Assembly (NCBI RefSeq): GCF_000264375.1
Contig: NZ_AJXW01000027.1
Span: forward strand, 50,734-114,733
DNA: 64,000 nucleotides
DNA from: Rhodanobacter thiooxydans LCS2
Lineage (GTDB): Bacteria > Pseudomonadota > Gammaproteobacteria > Xanthomonadales > Rhodanobacteraceae
Reading direction: 5' to 3'
Shown piece by piece: positions 37,754-46,658 of this stretch (the first letter of the stretch is position 1; the number at the start of each line of letters is the position of its first letter). The notes beneath the pieces were generated by a model. The model saw only the letters and a list, made by a program, of their open reading frames with translations. It was not told the origin of the DNA and searched no databases. The translations under genes were made by a program, and so were the position numbers.

Positions 37754-39261
37754 AGGCGTCGGCCCACACCCGCATGCGTGTCATCCGCGCGGGCATCGAC
37801 ACCTACCAGCAGCCGGTGGTCTACATGCACCGCGACTGCGAGATCTGCCGCTCGGAAGGATTCGTTGCCATGACCCGGGTGCAGATGCAGCTCGGGCATC
37901 GCACGCTGATCGCGACCCTGAACGTCGTTGTCGGCGACATGGTCGCCGTCGACGAGGTGGCTCTTTCGGAGGCGGCCTGGAACGCACTGGCGCCCGAACC
38001 CGGGGTGCTGGCCAGCTTCCGTCACCCCGAGCCGGCGGCTTCGGTGGGTGCACTGCGGGCCAAAGTGTTTGGCGAGCGCCTGGACGAATCCCAGTATCTC
38101 GCCCTGATGCAGGACGCCGTGGCCAGCCGGCTGTCGGACCTGGAGCTCGCTGCCTTCGTCGCCGCCTCCGCCGGCGAGCGCATGGACCAGGGCGAAGCCA
38201 CCGCGCTGACACGGGCCATGCTGGCGGTCGGTCAGCGGCTCGACTGGGGCGAAGGCCTGGTACTGGACAAGCATTGCGTCGGCGGTCTGCCGGGGAACCG
38301 CACCACCCCGATCGTGGTCGCGATCATCGCCGCGCTCGGCTATCGAATCCCCAAGACCTCTTCGCGCGCGATCACGTCGCCGGCAGGGACCGCCGACACC
38401 ATGGAAGTGATGGCGCCGGTGGCACTGGACCTGCCGGCCATGCGTCGTGTCGTGGAGCGTGAGGGGGGGTGTATTGTCTGGGGCGGCAACGTCCGCCTGA
38501 GCCCGGCCGACGACATCATGATCCGTATCCAGCGACCGCTGGATTTCGACAGCGACGGGCAATTGGTCGCCAGCGTGTTGTCGAAAAAGATCGCGGCCGG
38601 CTCGACCCACGTCCTGATCGACATGCCAGTCGGTCCGACCGCGAAGGTGCGCAGCGAGGTCGCCGGCGCCCATCTTGCAACCCGGTTGGGTGGCACGGCC
38701 TCGGCTTTTGGCCTTGAGCTGGACGTGTACCGCTCCGACGGCCGCCAGCCGGTCGGCGTGGGCATCGGGCCCGCGCTGGAGGCGCTGGACGTGCTCAAGG
38801 TCCTGCGCAACGATGCCGATGCGCCGGCGGACCTGCGCGAGCGCAGCGTCGCGCTCGCCGGCGCCCTGCTGGAGATGGTGCCCGGCAACGCCGCGGGCAC
38901 GGGGGCATCGCGGGCCAATGAGGTGTTGGACTCGGGCCGGGCGCTGGCGAAGTTCCTCGCGATCTGTGAAGCCCAGGGCGGCTTCCGCGAACCGCCACAC
39001 GCGGAGTTCACTGCCGACGTCACCGCGGGTGTGTCCGGGCGGATTGCGGCGATCGACAATCGCCGGCTGGCACGTATTGCCAAGCTCGCCGGCGCACCCG
39101 GCTCGCCCGCCGCGGGCCTGGCAACCGCGTTGCGGATCGGTCACGTCGTCCAGCGCGGGCAACCCCTGTTCGCCGTACATGCGCAGTCGCGCGGAGAGTT
39201 GGCGTACGCGCTGGAGTACGCGGCGACTGCCGCGCCCTTCGCCGTCGAGGAGGTTGCATGA
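37750..39261 (+). CDS. AMP phosphorylase/thymidine phosphorylase family protein
   Basis: A 503-residue member of nucleoside phosphorylase family II. It is longer than ordinary thymidine phosphorylase (about 440) and has the extra N-terminal domain of the archaeal-type AMP phosphorylase group. Core sequences: LDKHCVGGLPGNRTTPIVVAI (phosphate region), KTSSRAITSPAGTADTMEVMAPV, the latter typical of the archaeal AMP phosphorylase group and unlike the RGLGHTGGTLDKLE of E. coli DeoA, and PGNAAGTGASRANEVLDSG. The expected reaction is phosphorolysis of NMP to base plus ribose 1,5-bisphosphate, or of a nucleoside to ribose 1-phosphate. It overlaps both neighbours. Confidence 0.85.
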   Translation: MKASAHTRMRVIRAGIDTYQQPVVYMHRDCEICRSEGFVAMTRVQMQLGHRTLIATLNVVVGDMVAVDEVALSEAAWNALAPEPGVLASFRHPEPAASVGALRAKVFGERLDESQYLALMQDAVASRLSDLELAAFVAASAGERMDQGEATALTRAMLAVGQRLDWGEGLVLDKHCVGGLPGNRTTPIVVAIIAALGYRIPKTSSRAITSPAGTADTMEVMAPVALDLPAMRRVVEREGGCIVWGGNVRLSPADDIMIRIQRPLDFDSDGQLVASVLSKKIAAGSTHVLIDMPVGPTAKVRSEVAGAHLATRLGGTASAFGLELDVYRSDGRQPVGVGIGPALEALDVLKVLRNDADAPADLRERSVALAGALLEMVPGNAAGTGASRANEVLDSGRALAKFLAICEAQGGFREPPHAEFTADVTAGVSGRIAAIDNRRLARIAKLAGAPGSPAAGLATALRIGHVVQRGQPLFAVHAQSRGELAYALEYAATAAPFAVEEVA

Positions 39262-40172
39262 ATCGCATCCTGATCCCGTTCCCCGCCGACGTCGCCCTGG
39301 CGGCGACCGTCGGCGCTGAACTCGGCGCCCGTATTGCCCCGCTGGACTGGCACCGCTTTCCCGATGGGGAATCCCTGGTCGCCCTGGATGATGGCTTGCA
39401 GGGCGCCGACCTCGCCATTCTCGCGAGCCTGCGCACTGCCGACGCCATCGCCCTGCCGCTGCGGTTCGCCGCGGAGACCGCACGTGAGTTCGGCGCCCGC
39501 AGCGTGGGTCTGATCGCGCCCTACCTCGGCTACATGCGACAGGACACCCGCTTCCACCGCGGCGAAGCCGTCACGTCGCCGCTGTTCGCGCGCTTCCTGG
39601 AGCAGTCCTTCGACTGGCTGGTGACGGTTGACCCCCACCTGCATCGCACGCCACGACTGGATGCCTTGTATCGCATCCCGACGGCACAAGTGCGCGCCGC
39701 TCCGGTCGTGGCCCGCTGGATCGCCGCCAACGTGCCCGACGCCACCGTGATCGGGCCCGACAGTGAAAGCGAGCAGTGGGTGAACAGTATCGCGACGCAG
39801 GCCGGCGTACCCTTCCAGGTGCTGCGCAAGGTGCGCCGTGGCGACTACGACGTCAGCGTCAGCCTGCCTGATGCCGATGCCGCCGCCGGACGCACACCGG
39901 TGCTGGTCGACGACATCGTTTCATCGGGGCGCACGATCCTGGAGACGCTGGTGCACCTGGAACGACTCGGCCTGCCGGCGCCGGTCGTGGTGGCAATCCA
40001 TCCCGTGTTCTCGGGCGATGCCTATGAGCAACTGAAAACTGCCCGCCTGGCGAGAATCGTCAGTACCGACACGATCGCCCATCCATCCAACGCGATCTCG
40101 ACGGGACCGGCGCTCGGGGCCGCCGCGTCCAAGCTCATGACGTCCCTTTCCGCTGCACCGGAGGTCTCATGA
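39258..40172 (+). CDS. Ribose-phosphate pyrophosphokinase family protein (PRPP synthetase-like)
   Basis: A 304-residue enzyme of the PRPP synthetase family. Recognisable elements: HRFPDGES near residue 35, APYLGYMRQDTRFHRGEAVTS (the ATP/R5P region), VTVDPHLHRT (VDxH motif), GPDSESEQWV, and the PRPP-loop VLVDDIVSSGRTILET near residue 215. Several positions differ from the housekeeping Prs (for example GPDSES for the usual GPDxGG), so it is probably a second, specialised copy whose pentose or direction may differ. Its ATG overlaps the phosphorylase stop and its TGA overlaps the next ATG. Confidence 0.85.
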   Translation: MNRILIPFPADVALAATVGAELGARIAPLDWHRFPDGESLVALDDGLQGADLAILASLRTADAIALPLRFAAETAREFGARSVGLIAPYLGYMRQDTRFHRGEAVTSPLFARFLEQSFDWLVTVDPHLHRTPRLDALYRIPTAQVRAAPVVARWIAANVPDATVIGPDSESEQWVNSIATQAGVPFQVLRKVRRGDYDVSVSLPDADAAAGRTPVLVDDIVSSGRTILETLVHLERLGLPAPVVVAIHPVFSGDAYEQLKTARLARIVSTDTIAHPSNAISTGPALGAAASKLMTSLSAAPEVS

Positions 40173-42634
40173 ATCTTTATTCAACCTGCTGTACGGTCTC
40201 CCAGCTCGATCGCGCTCCACGCCATCGGATGGAGCAGCTCGCCGCCGCCTATCGACAGGCTGACCCGGCGTTTTCCCACTGGGCCGCCGGCTACGGCATG
40301 ATCCAGCACGACCCGCTGACCCAGTTGCGGGTCCGCGAGATGGTGGCCGAGCTGGTCGCGCTCGGGCAGCTCGCGGATCCCGATGACGGATGGCGGCGTC
40401 TCGCCGCCGCCGATCGTCTCGCCAGCGCCGCCATATGGCTGGTCGTGCACATGACCTACGCCCGCCGGGTACGCACCGACGGTGCCGCGCTTGCAGCCGA
40501 CGACTTCAAGGCGGCGCCGGAGGGCCATACCGGCGGTTCGCTGAACATGGTTCCGGCGTACGCAGGTTACCTGCTGATGGATGCGCTGGACGGGACCACG
40601 CGGGCGTGGATGATGGGCCAGGGGCACTGCGTTGCCGCGATCGACGCGCTCAACGTGCTGGTTGGCAACATGACGCCTGCCCATGCATCACGCTATGACC
40701 GCACCGATGCCGGCCTGAGCCGCTTGTGCGGGGACTTCTACGCCTACACCCTGAAGCCCGATGGCTCGCCGGAGTCGCCGCTGGGCTCGCACGTGAACGC
40801 CCACACCGCCGGTGGCATCCTTGAAGGGGGCTACCTCGGCTTCGCCGAGCTGCAGTACGTCCACGCTCCGCTCAAGGGCGAGCGGCTGGTGGCCTTCCTG
40901 AGCGATGGTGCGTTCGAGGAACAGCGTGGCAGCGATTGGGCTCCGCGCTGGTGGCGCGCGGAAGACAGCGGACTCGTGTCGCCCATCATCATCCTCAACG
41001 GACGCCGCATCGAGCAGCGCAGCCAGATTGCCCAGCAAGGCGGGGACCGCTGGCTGCATCAGCACCTGCGCCTGAATGGCTTCGAGCCGGTCGGGATAGA
41101 TGGCCGCGACCCGGCGAGCATCGCGTGGGGCATTCACGCGATGGAATCGCGGCTGCGTGCCTGCGGAGAAGCGCCGGAAGGCGGGATCCGGCTCCCGTAC
41201 GGAATTGCGGAGACCATCAAGGGCTATGGCTTCCCTGGCGCGGGCACCAATGCCGCGCACAACCTGCCGCTTCCAGGCAATCCGGCCCACGACGTCATGG
41301 CGCGGGATCTTTTCAACGAAGGCGCCGCAGCACTGTTTGTGCCGGTGCCGGAGCTGGATCAGGCGATCTCCTCACTGAACACCCACCGGGAACAGCAACG
41401 GGTGCGCGAGCGCGATCATGCGCTGGCGACCCGCGATGTCGCCCCGCCAAAGGTGCCTGCGATCGCCGAACGCCTGCCTGGCCAGGCAGGCTCACCGATG
41501 CGGGCGATGGACGAGCAGTTCGTTGCGATCGTCGAAGCGAACCCGCAGCTGCGCGTGCGCCTGGGGAACCCCGACGAGTTGCGCAGCAACCGGCTCGACC
41601 GCTCGCTTGACCTGCTCAAGCACCGGGTCCAGATTCCCGAGACCGGGAACAGTGAATCCGCCACGGGCGCCGTCATCACAGCGCTCAACGAGGAAGCGGT
41701 GGTGTGCGCGGCGCTGGCCAACAAGGGCGGCTTGAACCTGGTGGTCACTTACGAAGCCTTCGCGCCGAAGATGCTCGGCGCCATCCGGCAGGAACTGATC
41801 TTCTCGCGCCAGCTGCGGCTGGCCGGTCGATCACAGGACTGGCTGGGCATCCCGCTGGTGCTCACCTCGCATACCTGGGAGAACGCCAAGAACGAACAGT
41901 CGCACCAGGATCCGACCATGACCGAGGCGCTGCTCGGCGAGATGGCCGACGTGTCGCGGGTGGTCTTTCCTCCGGATGCCAATGCGGCGGCAGCTGCGCT
42001 GGCGCGGGCCTACGCGCAGCGCGGCACCATCACTGCGCTGGTGGTGCCCAAGCGCGACGTGCCGCACGTGTTGACCCGTGCGCAGGCGGCAGAGCTGGCG
42101 GCCGAAGGGGCCGTGCGGATGGCAGGCGATCCCGATGCATCCTCGCTGCTGCTGGTCGCCACCGGCGCGTACCAGTTGCAGGAAGTGCTGCGTGCGCGGG
42201 CACGGCTGGCTGCACGTGACGTGCCGTCCACCGTGGTCTACCTCGGAGAGCCCGCGCGCTACCGCACGCCGCGCGATCGCGACGAAGCCGCCTACGTCCA
42301 CGGCGACGGCCAGGTCCGGCGCCTGTTTCCCGACGATCTGCCCCGGGTGCTGCTTACGCACACACGCCCGGAGCCGTATCTTGGCGCCCTGCGGCGACTG
42401 GATACCGGTCCGGCCACCACCACCGCCCTCGGCTTCATCAACCATGGCGGCACCATGGACGTGCCGGGGCTGCTGTTCGCGAACCGCTGCACCTGGGCCC
42501 ACGTGGTCGAGGCGGCTGCGGGCGTACTGGGATTGGACCGGACGCGACTGCTGAACGCGCAGGAGCTGGCAGCCATCGACGGCACGGGCGATCCCGCGAC
42601 CGTTCTGAAGGCGGCACCGGAGTCGGTGCGATGA
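40169..42634 (+). CDS. Phosphoketolase-like thiamine-diphosphate enzyme
   Basis: An 821-residue relative of xylulose-5-phosphate/fructose-6-phosphate phosphoketolase. Shared landmarks include EGHTGGSLNMVPAYAGYL, GSHVNAHTAGGILEGGYLGF (for HVAPETPGSIHEGGELGY), VTYEAFAPKMLGAIRQE, SHTWENAKNEQSHQDPTMTE and VVFPPDANAAAAALARAY. Hallmarks that differ are GQGHCVAAIDAL for GPGHGGPA and LSDGAFEEQRG for GDGEAETGP, so ThDP binding or substrate use may have shifted. If a true phosphoketolase, it would split pentulose phosphate to acetyl phosphate and glyceraldehyde 3-phosphate. Some databases label such proteins xylulose-5-phosphate 3-epimerase, which I consider unsupported. Confidence 0.8.
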   Translation: MNLYSTCCTVSQLDRAPRHRMEQLAAAYRQADPAFSHWAAGYGMIQHDPLTQLRVREMVAELVALGQLADPDDGWRRLAAADRLASAAIWLVVHMTYARRVRTDGAALAADDFKAAPEGHTGGSLNMVPAYAGYLLMDALDGTTRAWMMGQGHCVAAIDALNVLVGNMTPAHASRYDRTDAGLSRLCGDFYAYTLKPDGSPESPLGSHVNAHTAGGILEGGYLGFAELQYVHAPLKGERLVAFLSDGAFEEQRGSDWAPRWWRAEDSGLVSPIIILNGRRIEQRSQIAQQGGDRWLHQHLRLNGFEPVGIDGRDPASIAWGIHAMESRLRACGEAPEGGIRLPYGIAETIKGYGFPGAGTNAAHNLPLPGNPAHDVMARDLFNEGAAALFVPVPELDQAISSLNTHREQQRVRERDHALATRDVAPPKVPAIAERLPGQAGSPMRAMDEQFVAIVEANPQLRVRLGNPDELRSNRLDRSLDLLKHRVQIPETGNSESATGAVITALNEEAVVCAALANKGGLNLVVTYEAFAPKMLGAIRQELIFSRQLRLAGRSQDWLGIPLVLTSHTWENAKNEQSHQDPTMTEALLGEMADVSRVVFPPDANAAAAALARAYAQRGTITALVVPKRDVPHVLTRAQAAELAAEGAVRMAGDPDASSLLLVATGAYQLQEVLRARARLAARDVPSTVVYLGEPARYRTPRDRDEAAYVHGDGQVRRLFPDDLPRVLLTHTRPEPYLGALRRLDTGPATTTALGFINHGGTMDVPGLLFANRCTWAHVVEAAAGVLGLDRTRLLNAQELAAIDGTGDPATVLKAAPESVR

Positions 42635-44256
42635 GCCCCCCGGCAGCCCGCTTACGGGAGGACAGGTCCGCGACCATCGCGATGCTGCGGGCGATGCAGA
42701 TCGGCTGGGCGATGCTGCGCCTCGGGTTCGACGTGGTCCGGTGGCGAGGGCGCGCGCCGCAGCGGATACCCGAACGACTGGGTGACACGCTGGTGGGCCT
42801 GGGCACGACTTTCGTCAAGCTGGGGCAGGGCTTGAGCCTACGCTGGGATTTGCTTCCGCCGGAATATCGCGAGGCGCTGTCGCGGTTGCACAGCGACGTT
42901 CCACCATTCCCGGAGGACGCCGCGATCCACACTATCGAACAGGCGTTCGGAAAGCCGCTTGGCGAGCTGTTCATGAGCTTCGACGCCACCCCCCTTGCCG
43001 CGGCATCGGTGGCGCAGATCCATGCTGCGCGCCTGCTCGACGGGCGCGACGTCGTGGTCAAGGTCACGCGGCCAGGCATCCACGCGCAGGTGCAGGCCGA
43101 CCTGCGCCTGCTGCGGCGCGCGGTCCGCGTCGTCCAATGGATCTATCCTTCGCTGAAGCGCCAACGTCCGCTGGAGCTGGTGGACGAACTGTCAGCGTTC
43201 CTTCACGACGAAATCGACATGCGCCACGAGGCCCAGAACATGCGGCGCATGGCGAGCGTGATCGATCCCTTGCCGGGGATCACTGTGCCGCACGTGATCG
43301 AGCCGTTGGCCACGCGCGAGGTACTGGTACAAGACCGCAGCTACGGCTCCCGGATCGAGACCGTGTATGGGACACCTGCCGCGCCCGCGCTGGCCGCGGG
43401 GCTGCTCGACGCCTACATACACCAGCTGTTGGTGGCTGGCGTGTTCCATGCCGATCCCCACCCGGGCAACCTGTTCGTCCTGGACGACGGACGCCTGTGC
43501 CTGCATGACTTCGGCTCGATCGGGGTGCTTGATCCGGCGTCGCGCCTGGCCTTGGGCGGGCTGGTGGAAGCCATTGCCGCCAACGACGCGCCAACGGTGC
43601 TGGATACCGCGATCGCCCTCGAATTCTTCCGCGTGCAAGTCGATCGTCGGCCGTACGAACGCGAAGTGCACATGATCCTTTCCGAGATGGCGAGTCGCCC
43701 GTTGGCGCAATGGTCAATCGCAGAAGCGATCTGGCGTGTAGCCCGGATTGGCCAGGGAGCGGATTTCCGGTTGCCACCTCACTTGCTGGTGCTGATGCGC
43801 ACGCTTTTCCTGCTGGAGAACACGCTGCGCACCCTGGCTCCGGATCTGGACGTGCTGGGGGCGTTGACCGCCCGTGCGCCAGCGATCGCCAGGACAGTCA
43901 ACGCAACCCGCACCCGACGCCAGGTCGCGGCGCAGCTGATGCACGCTGCACGGCAACTACCCCAGCTTGCGGCAGATATGTTGCGGCAAGCTCAGCTGGG
44001 CGATGGCCGGTTGGCTCTTTCCATTTTTCATCGTGGCCTGGACTCGACGCAGGAGGCGATTGCGCGCACCGGCAACCGGCTTGCGTTGGCGCTGGTCACC
44101 CTGGGCCTGTACATGAGTGCCTCGCTGTTGACCTTGCATGGGGACGGTCCGCAGATGTTCGGACACCTGCCAGTGCTTGCTGTCATCGCTTTCGTCGCGG
44201 CTGGCGTGCTGTCGGTGCGCCTCATCATCGGCATCGGCCGCTCGGGACACCTGTGA
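42631..44256 (+). CDS. AarF/UbiB (ABC1) family atypical kinase
   Basis: A 541-residue membrane-linked protein-kinase-like protein. Family motifs are intact: VKLGQGLSLRWDLLPPEY (KxGQ), PLAAASVAQIHAARL (alanine-rich loop), VVVKVTRPG, and HADPHPGNLFVLDDGRLCLHDFGSIG (catalytic and metal loops). Two C-terminal hydrophobic helices (about residues 485-535) should anchor it. UbiB proteins support quinone synthesis or lipid-like ligand extraction, but this copy lies outside any ubi cluster and is coupled to the phosphoketolase-like gene by ATGA, so a role inside this module is likely. It is the last gene of the overlapping run; the copper ATPase follows after 82 bases. Confidence 0.85.
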   Translation: MSPPAARLREDRSATIAMLRAMQIGWAMLRLGFDVVRWRGRAPQRIPERLGDTLVGLGTTFVKLGQGLSLRWDLLPPEYREALSRLHSDVPPFPEDAAIHTIEQAFGKPLGELFMSFDATPLAAASVAQIHAARLLDGRDVVVKVTRPGIHAQVQADLRLLRRAVRVVQWIYPSLKRQRPLELVDELSAFLHDEIDMRHEAQNMRRMASVIDPLPGITVPHVIEPLATREVLVQDRSYGSRIETVYGTPAAPALAAGLLDAYIHQLLVAGVFHADPHPGNLFVLDDGRLCLHDFGSIGVLDPASRLALGGLVEAIAANDAPTVLDTAIALEFFRVQVDRRPYEREVHMILSEMASRPLAQWSIAEAIWRVARIGQGADFRLPPHLLVLMRTLFLLENTLRTLAPDLDVLGALTARAPAIARTVNATRTRRQVAAQLMHAARQLPQLAADMLRQAQLGDGRLALSIFHRGLDSTQEAIARTGNRLALALVTLGLYMSASLLTLHGDGPQMFGHLPVLAVIAFVAAGVLSVRLIIGIGRSGHL

Positions 44257-44338
44257 ACAGGTTTTGTTTGCTCCCCACCTCGACACCGCAGCCGCAAGGC
44301 CCCAACGTGATTTTCCACCCCCTTGAGCGGAGGGAACC

Positions 44339-46411
44339 ATGAACAACAACGATCACCATGCCGGACACGGCCATTCACCCGATGATCATTCACAGCATCG
44401 CGCACGCGAACATGGGCCGGACACAGGCGAACACGATGGCCATGACAAGCACGCCGGCCACAGCGTGGAGATGTTCCGCGACCGGTTCTGGATCAGCCTG
44501 GCACTGACCATTCCCGCGCTGGTGTGGGAGCCGATGCTGCAGAAATGGTTCGGCTATACAGCGCTGCAGTTCCCCGGCTCGGGCTACATCCCTGCCATTT
44601 TCGGTGCGGCCGTCTTCCTTTACGGCGGCTGGGTGTTCGTGAAGGGCGCATGGAGCGAGCTGTCCGACCGCCTGCCTGGCATGATGACGCTGATCTCGCT
44701 GGCGATCGTCGTCGCCTTCCTCTACAGCGCGGCGGTGACGCTGGGCTATCCGGGACATGCGCTGTGGTGGGAGCTGGCGACGCTGGTGACGATCATGCTG
44801 CTGGGCCACTGGATCGAGATGCGCTCCATCTTCCAGGCCCAGGGCGCGCTCAAGGAGCTGGCCAAACTGCTGCCGGACACGGCGGTACGGATCACCCGGG
44901 GCGATGAAACCGAAGTGGTGCCGGTCGCTGCGCTCAGGGACGGCGACGTGTTGCTGATCCGCCCCGGCGCGGGCATTCCTGCCGACGGCCTGGTGAAAAG
45001 CGGCAAGAGCAGCGTCAACGAGTCGATGATCACCGGCGAGTCCAAGCTGATCGAGAAGCGGGAGGGCGACAAGGTGATCGCCGGAACGGTGAACGGACAG
45101 GGATCGCTCCGGGTCGAAGTCACCGGCACCGGGGACAGGACCGCCCTGGCCGGGATCATGCGCCTGGTTGCGCAGGCGCAGACGTCCCGTTCGCGTGCCC
45201 AGGCGCTGGCGGATCGGGCGGCGTTCTGGCTCACGCTGATCGCCATTGGTGCGGGCGTGGTCACGTTCATTGCATGGTGGGCGGTGGGTGCAACGCTGGA
45301 CTTCACCATCATGCGCGTGGTGACGGTGCTGGTCATCGCCTGCCCGCACGCCCTCGGGCTGGCGGTGCCATTGGTGACCGCGATCTCCACGACGATCGGG
45401 GCACAAAACGGCCTGCTGGTACGCGACCGGCGTGGTCTGGAAGAGGCACGCAACCTCGATATCGTCGTGTTCGACAAGACTGGTACGCTGACCCTTGGTT
45501 CGCATCGCGTCGTGTCGATGGCGGTCGAGGACGGCGTGACGGAAGATGACGCCCTGCGCCTGGCTGCAGCAGTCGAGGGTGACGCCGAACACCCCATCGC
45601 CAATGCACTGACAACGAGCGCGAAGGAACGCGGCCTGGACGTGCCTGCCGCGGCGGGATTCGAGTCGATGGCCGGCGTCGGCGTTCGTGCCGAGGTGGAA
45701 GGCCGCACGCTTCGTGTCGGCGGACCCGGCATGCTCAGGCGCCTGGGCCTCCAGCCTGGCACGAGGATCCAGGAAGCAGCGGAGACCGCCGCCGCCAACG
45801 CGCAGTCGGCCACCTACCTGATCGAAGGCAACCGTGTACTCGCCGTGTTCGCCATCGCCGACGCGGTGCGACCCGAGTCGAAGGAAGCCGTGGAACGCCT
45901 GCACGCTGCCGGCATCAAGGTTGCCATGCTCACGGGCGACTCCAAGGCCGTGGCCGACTCCGTCGCCAGGGAGCTGGGGATCGACGTGGTCTTTGCCGAG
46001 GTCCTGCCGGAGGACAAGGTCGCCAAGATCGAGGAACTGCAGCAGGGCGGCAGGAAGGTCGCCATGGTGGGCGATGGCGTGAACGACGCGCCCGCGCTGG
46101 TGACCGCGGACGTGGGCGTTGCCATCGGCGCGGGTACGGACGTGGCGGTGGAGGCCGGAGACGTGGTCCTGGTCCGCTCCGACCCGCGCGACGTGCCGCG
46201 CATTGTCACCCTGAGCCGGGCCAGCTACCGCAAGATGGTGCAGAACCTCTGGTGGGCGGCGGGCTACAACATCGTGGCGATTCCGCTGGCCGCGGGCGTG
46301 CTGGCCTGGGCCGGCATCCTGCTGGACCCAGCGGTGGGCGCGATCCTGATGTCCACCAGCACGATAATCGTGGCGATCAACGCGCAGCTTCTCCGACGGA
46401 CCGCGCTGTAG
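44339..46411 (+). CDS. P1B-3 type copper-exporting ATPase (CPH type)
   Basis: A 690-residue heavy-metal P-type ATPase. The N-terminus lacks an HMA domain and instead has about 45 residues rich in histidine (DHHAGHGHSPDDHSQH). Key sites: TGES (actuator), C335-P336-H337 in ACPHALGLAVP, phosphorylated D379 in FDKTGTLTLGS, HPIANAL, GDGVNDAPAL, and C-terminal helices with GYNIVAIP and LMSTSTI. CPH with YN and MSTST defines the P1B-3 (CopB/Cu-exporting) group. It has a good GGAGGG site and follows the UbiB-like gene by 82 bases, with a hairpin at its end. Confidence 0.93.
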   Translation: MNNNDHHAGHGHSPDDHSQHRAREHGPDTGEHDGHDKHAGHSVEMFRDRFWISLALTIPALVWEPMLQKWFGYTALQFPGSGYIPAIFGAAVFLYGGWVFVKGAWSELSDRLPGMMTLISLAIVVAFLYSAAVTLGYPGHALWWELATLVTIMLLGHWIEMRSIFQAQGALKELAKLLPDTAVRITRGDETEVVPVAALRDGDVLLIRPGAGIPADGLVKSGKSSVNESMITGESKLIEKREGDKVIAGTVNGQGSLRVEVTGTGDRTALAGIMRLVAQAQTSRSRAQALADRAAFWLTLIAIGAGVVTFIAWWAVGATLDFTIMRVVTVLVIACPHALGLAVPLVTAISTTIGAQNGLLVRDRRGLEEARNLDIVVFDKTGTLTLGSHRVVSMAVEDGVTEDDALRLAAAVEGDAEHPIANALTTSAKERGLDVPAAAGFESMAGVGVRAEVEGRTLRVGGPGMLRRLGLQPGTRIQEAAETAAANAQSATYLIEGNRVLAVFAIADAVRPESKEAVERLHAAGIKVAMLTGDSKAVADSVARELGIDVVFAEVLPEDKVAKIEELQQGGRKVAMVGDGVNDAPALVTADVGVAIGAGTDVAVEAGDVVLVRSDPRDVPRIVTLSRASYRKMVQNLWWAAGYNIVAIPLAAGVLAWAGILLDPAVGAILMSTSTIIVAINAQLLRRTAL

Positions 46412-46433
46412 AGCGCCGAGGTTCCCGGCGCTC
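46411..46433 (+). terminator. Hairpin at the end of the copper ATPase gene
   Basis: GAGCGCCG-AGGTTCC-CGGCGCTC, a perfect eight-base stem that begins at the last base of the stop codon. A clean T-run is missing (TCGATTCCTC follows). It probably ends or trims the cus-nucleotide-ATPase transcript. Confidence 0.5.
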
Positions 46434-46460
46434 TCGATTCCTCGACGAACTCATTGGAGA

Positions 46461-46577
46461 CTCAAGCCATCCGGTTCTTCCACGACTGCCCCCGGCTGCG
46501 GCGACTGCTGCGTGTTCTGCTCCTGGGGCAGCGTGCCGTGCCCGCCCGTGCAGCAGCAGAAGGGCTGCCGCGGGTGA
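46461..46577 (+). other. Cys-rich 38-codon open stretch without a normal start
   Basis: The frame reads KPSGSSTTAPGCGDCCVFCS, then WGSVPCPPVQQQKGCRG and TGA, with six cysteines in 24 residues. GGAGA stands directly before it, but no ATG, GTG or TTG is in frame; the first codon is CTC. It may be a remnant or a tiny metal-binding peptide with a damaged start. Apart from this the 247-base gap between the ATPase and the next gene holds only the terminator hairpin. Confidence 0.3.
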
Positions 46578-46658
46578 CCGTCGCGGCGGGTGAATGACCG
46601 GTGGTGCGTCGCATCGCCGGTTGCCTTCGCGGCTCTTCCTGCGCATAGTGGGCGGGTC

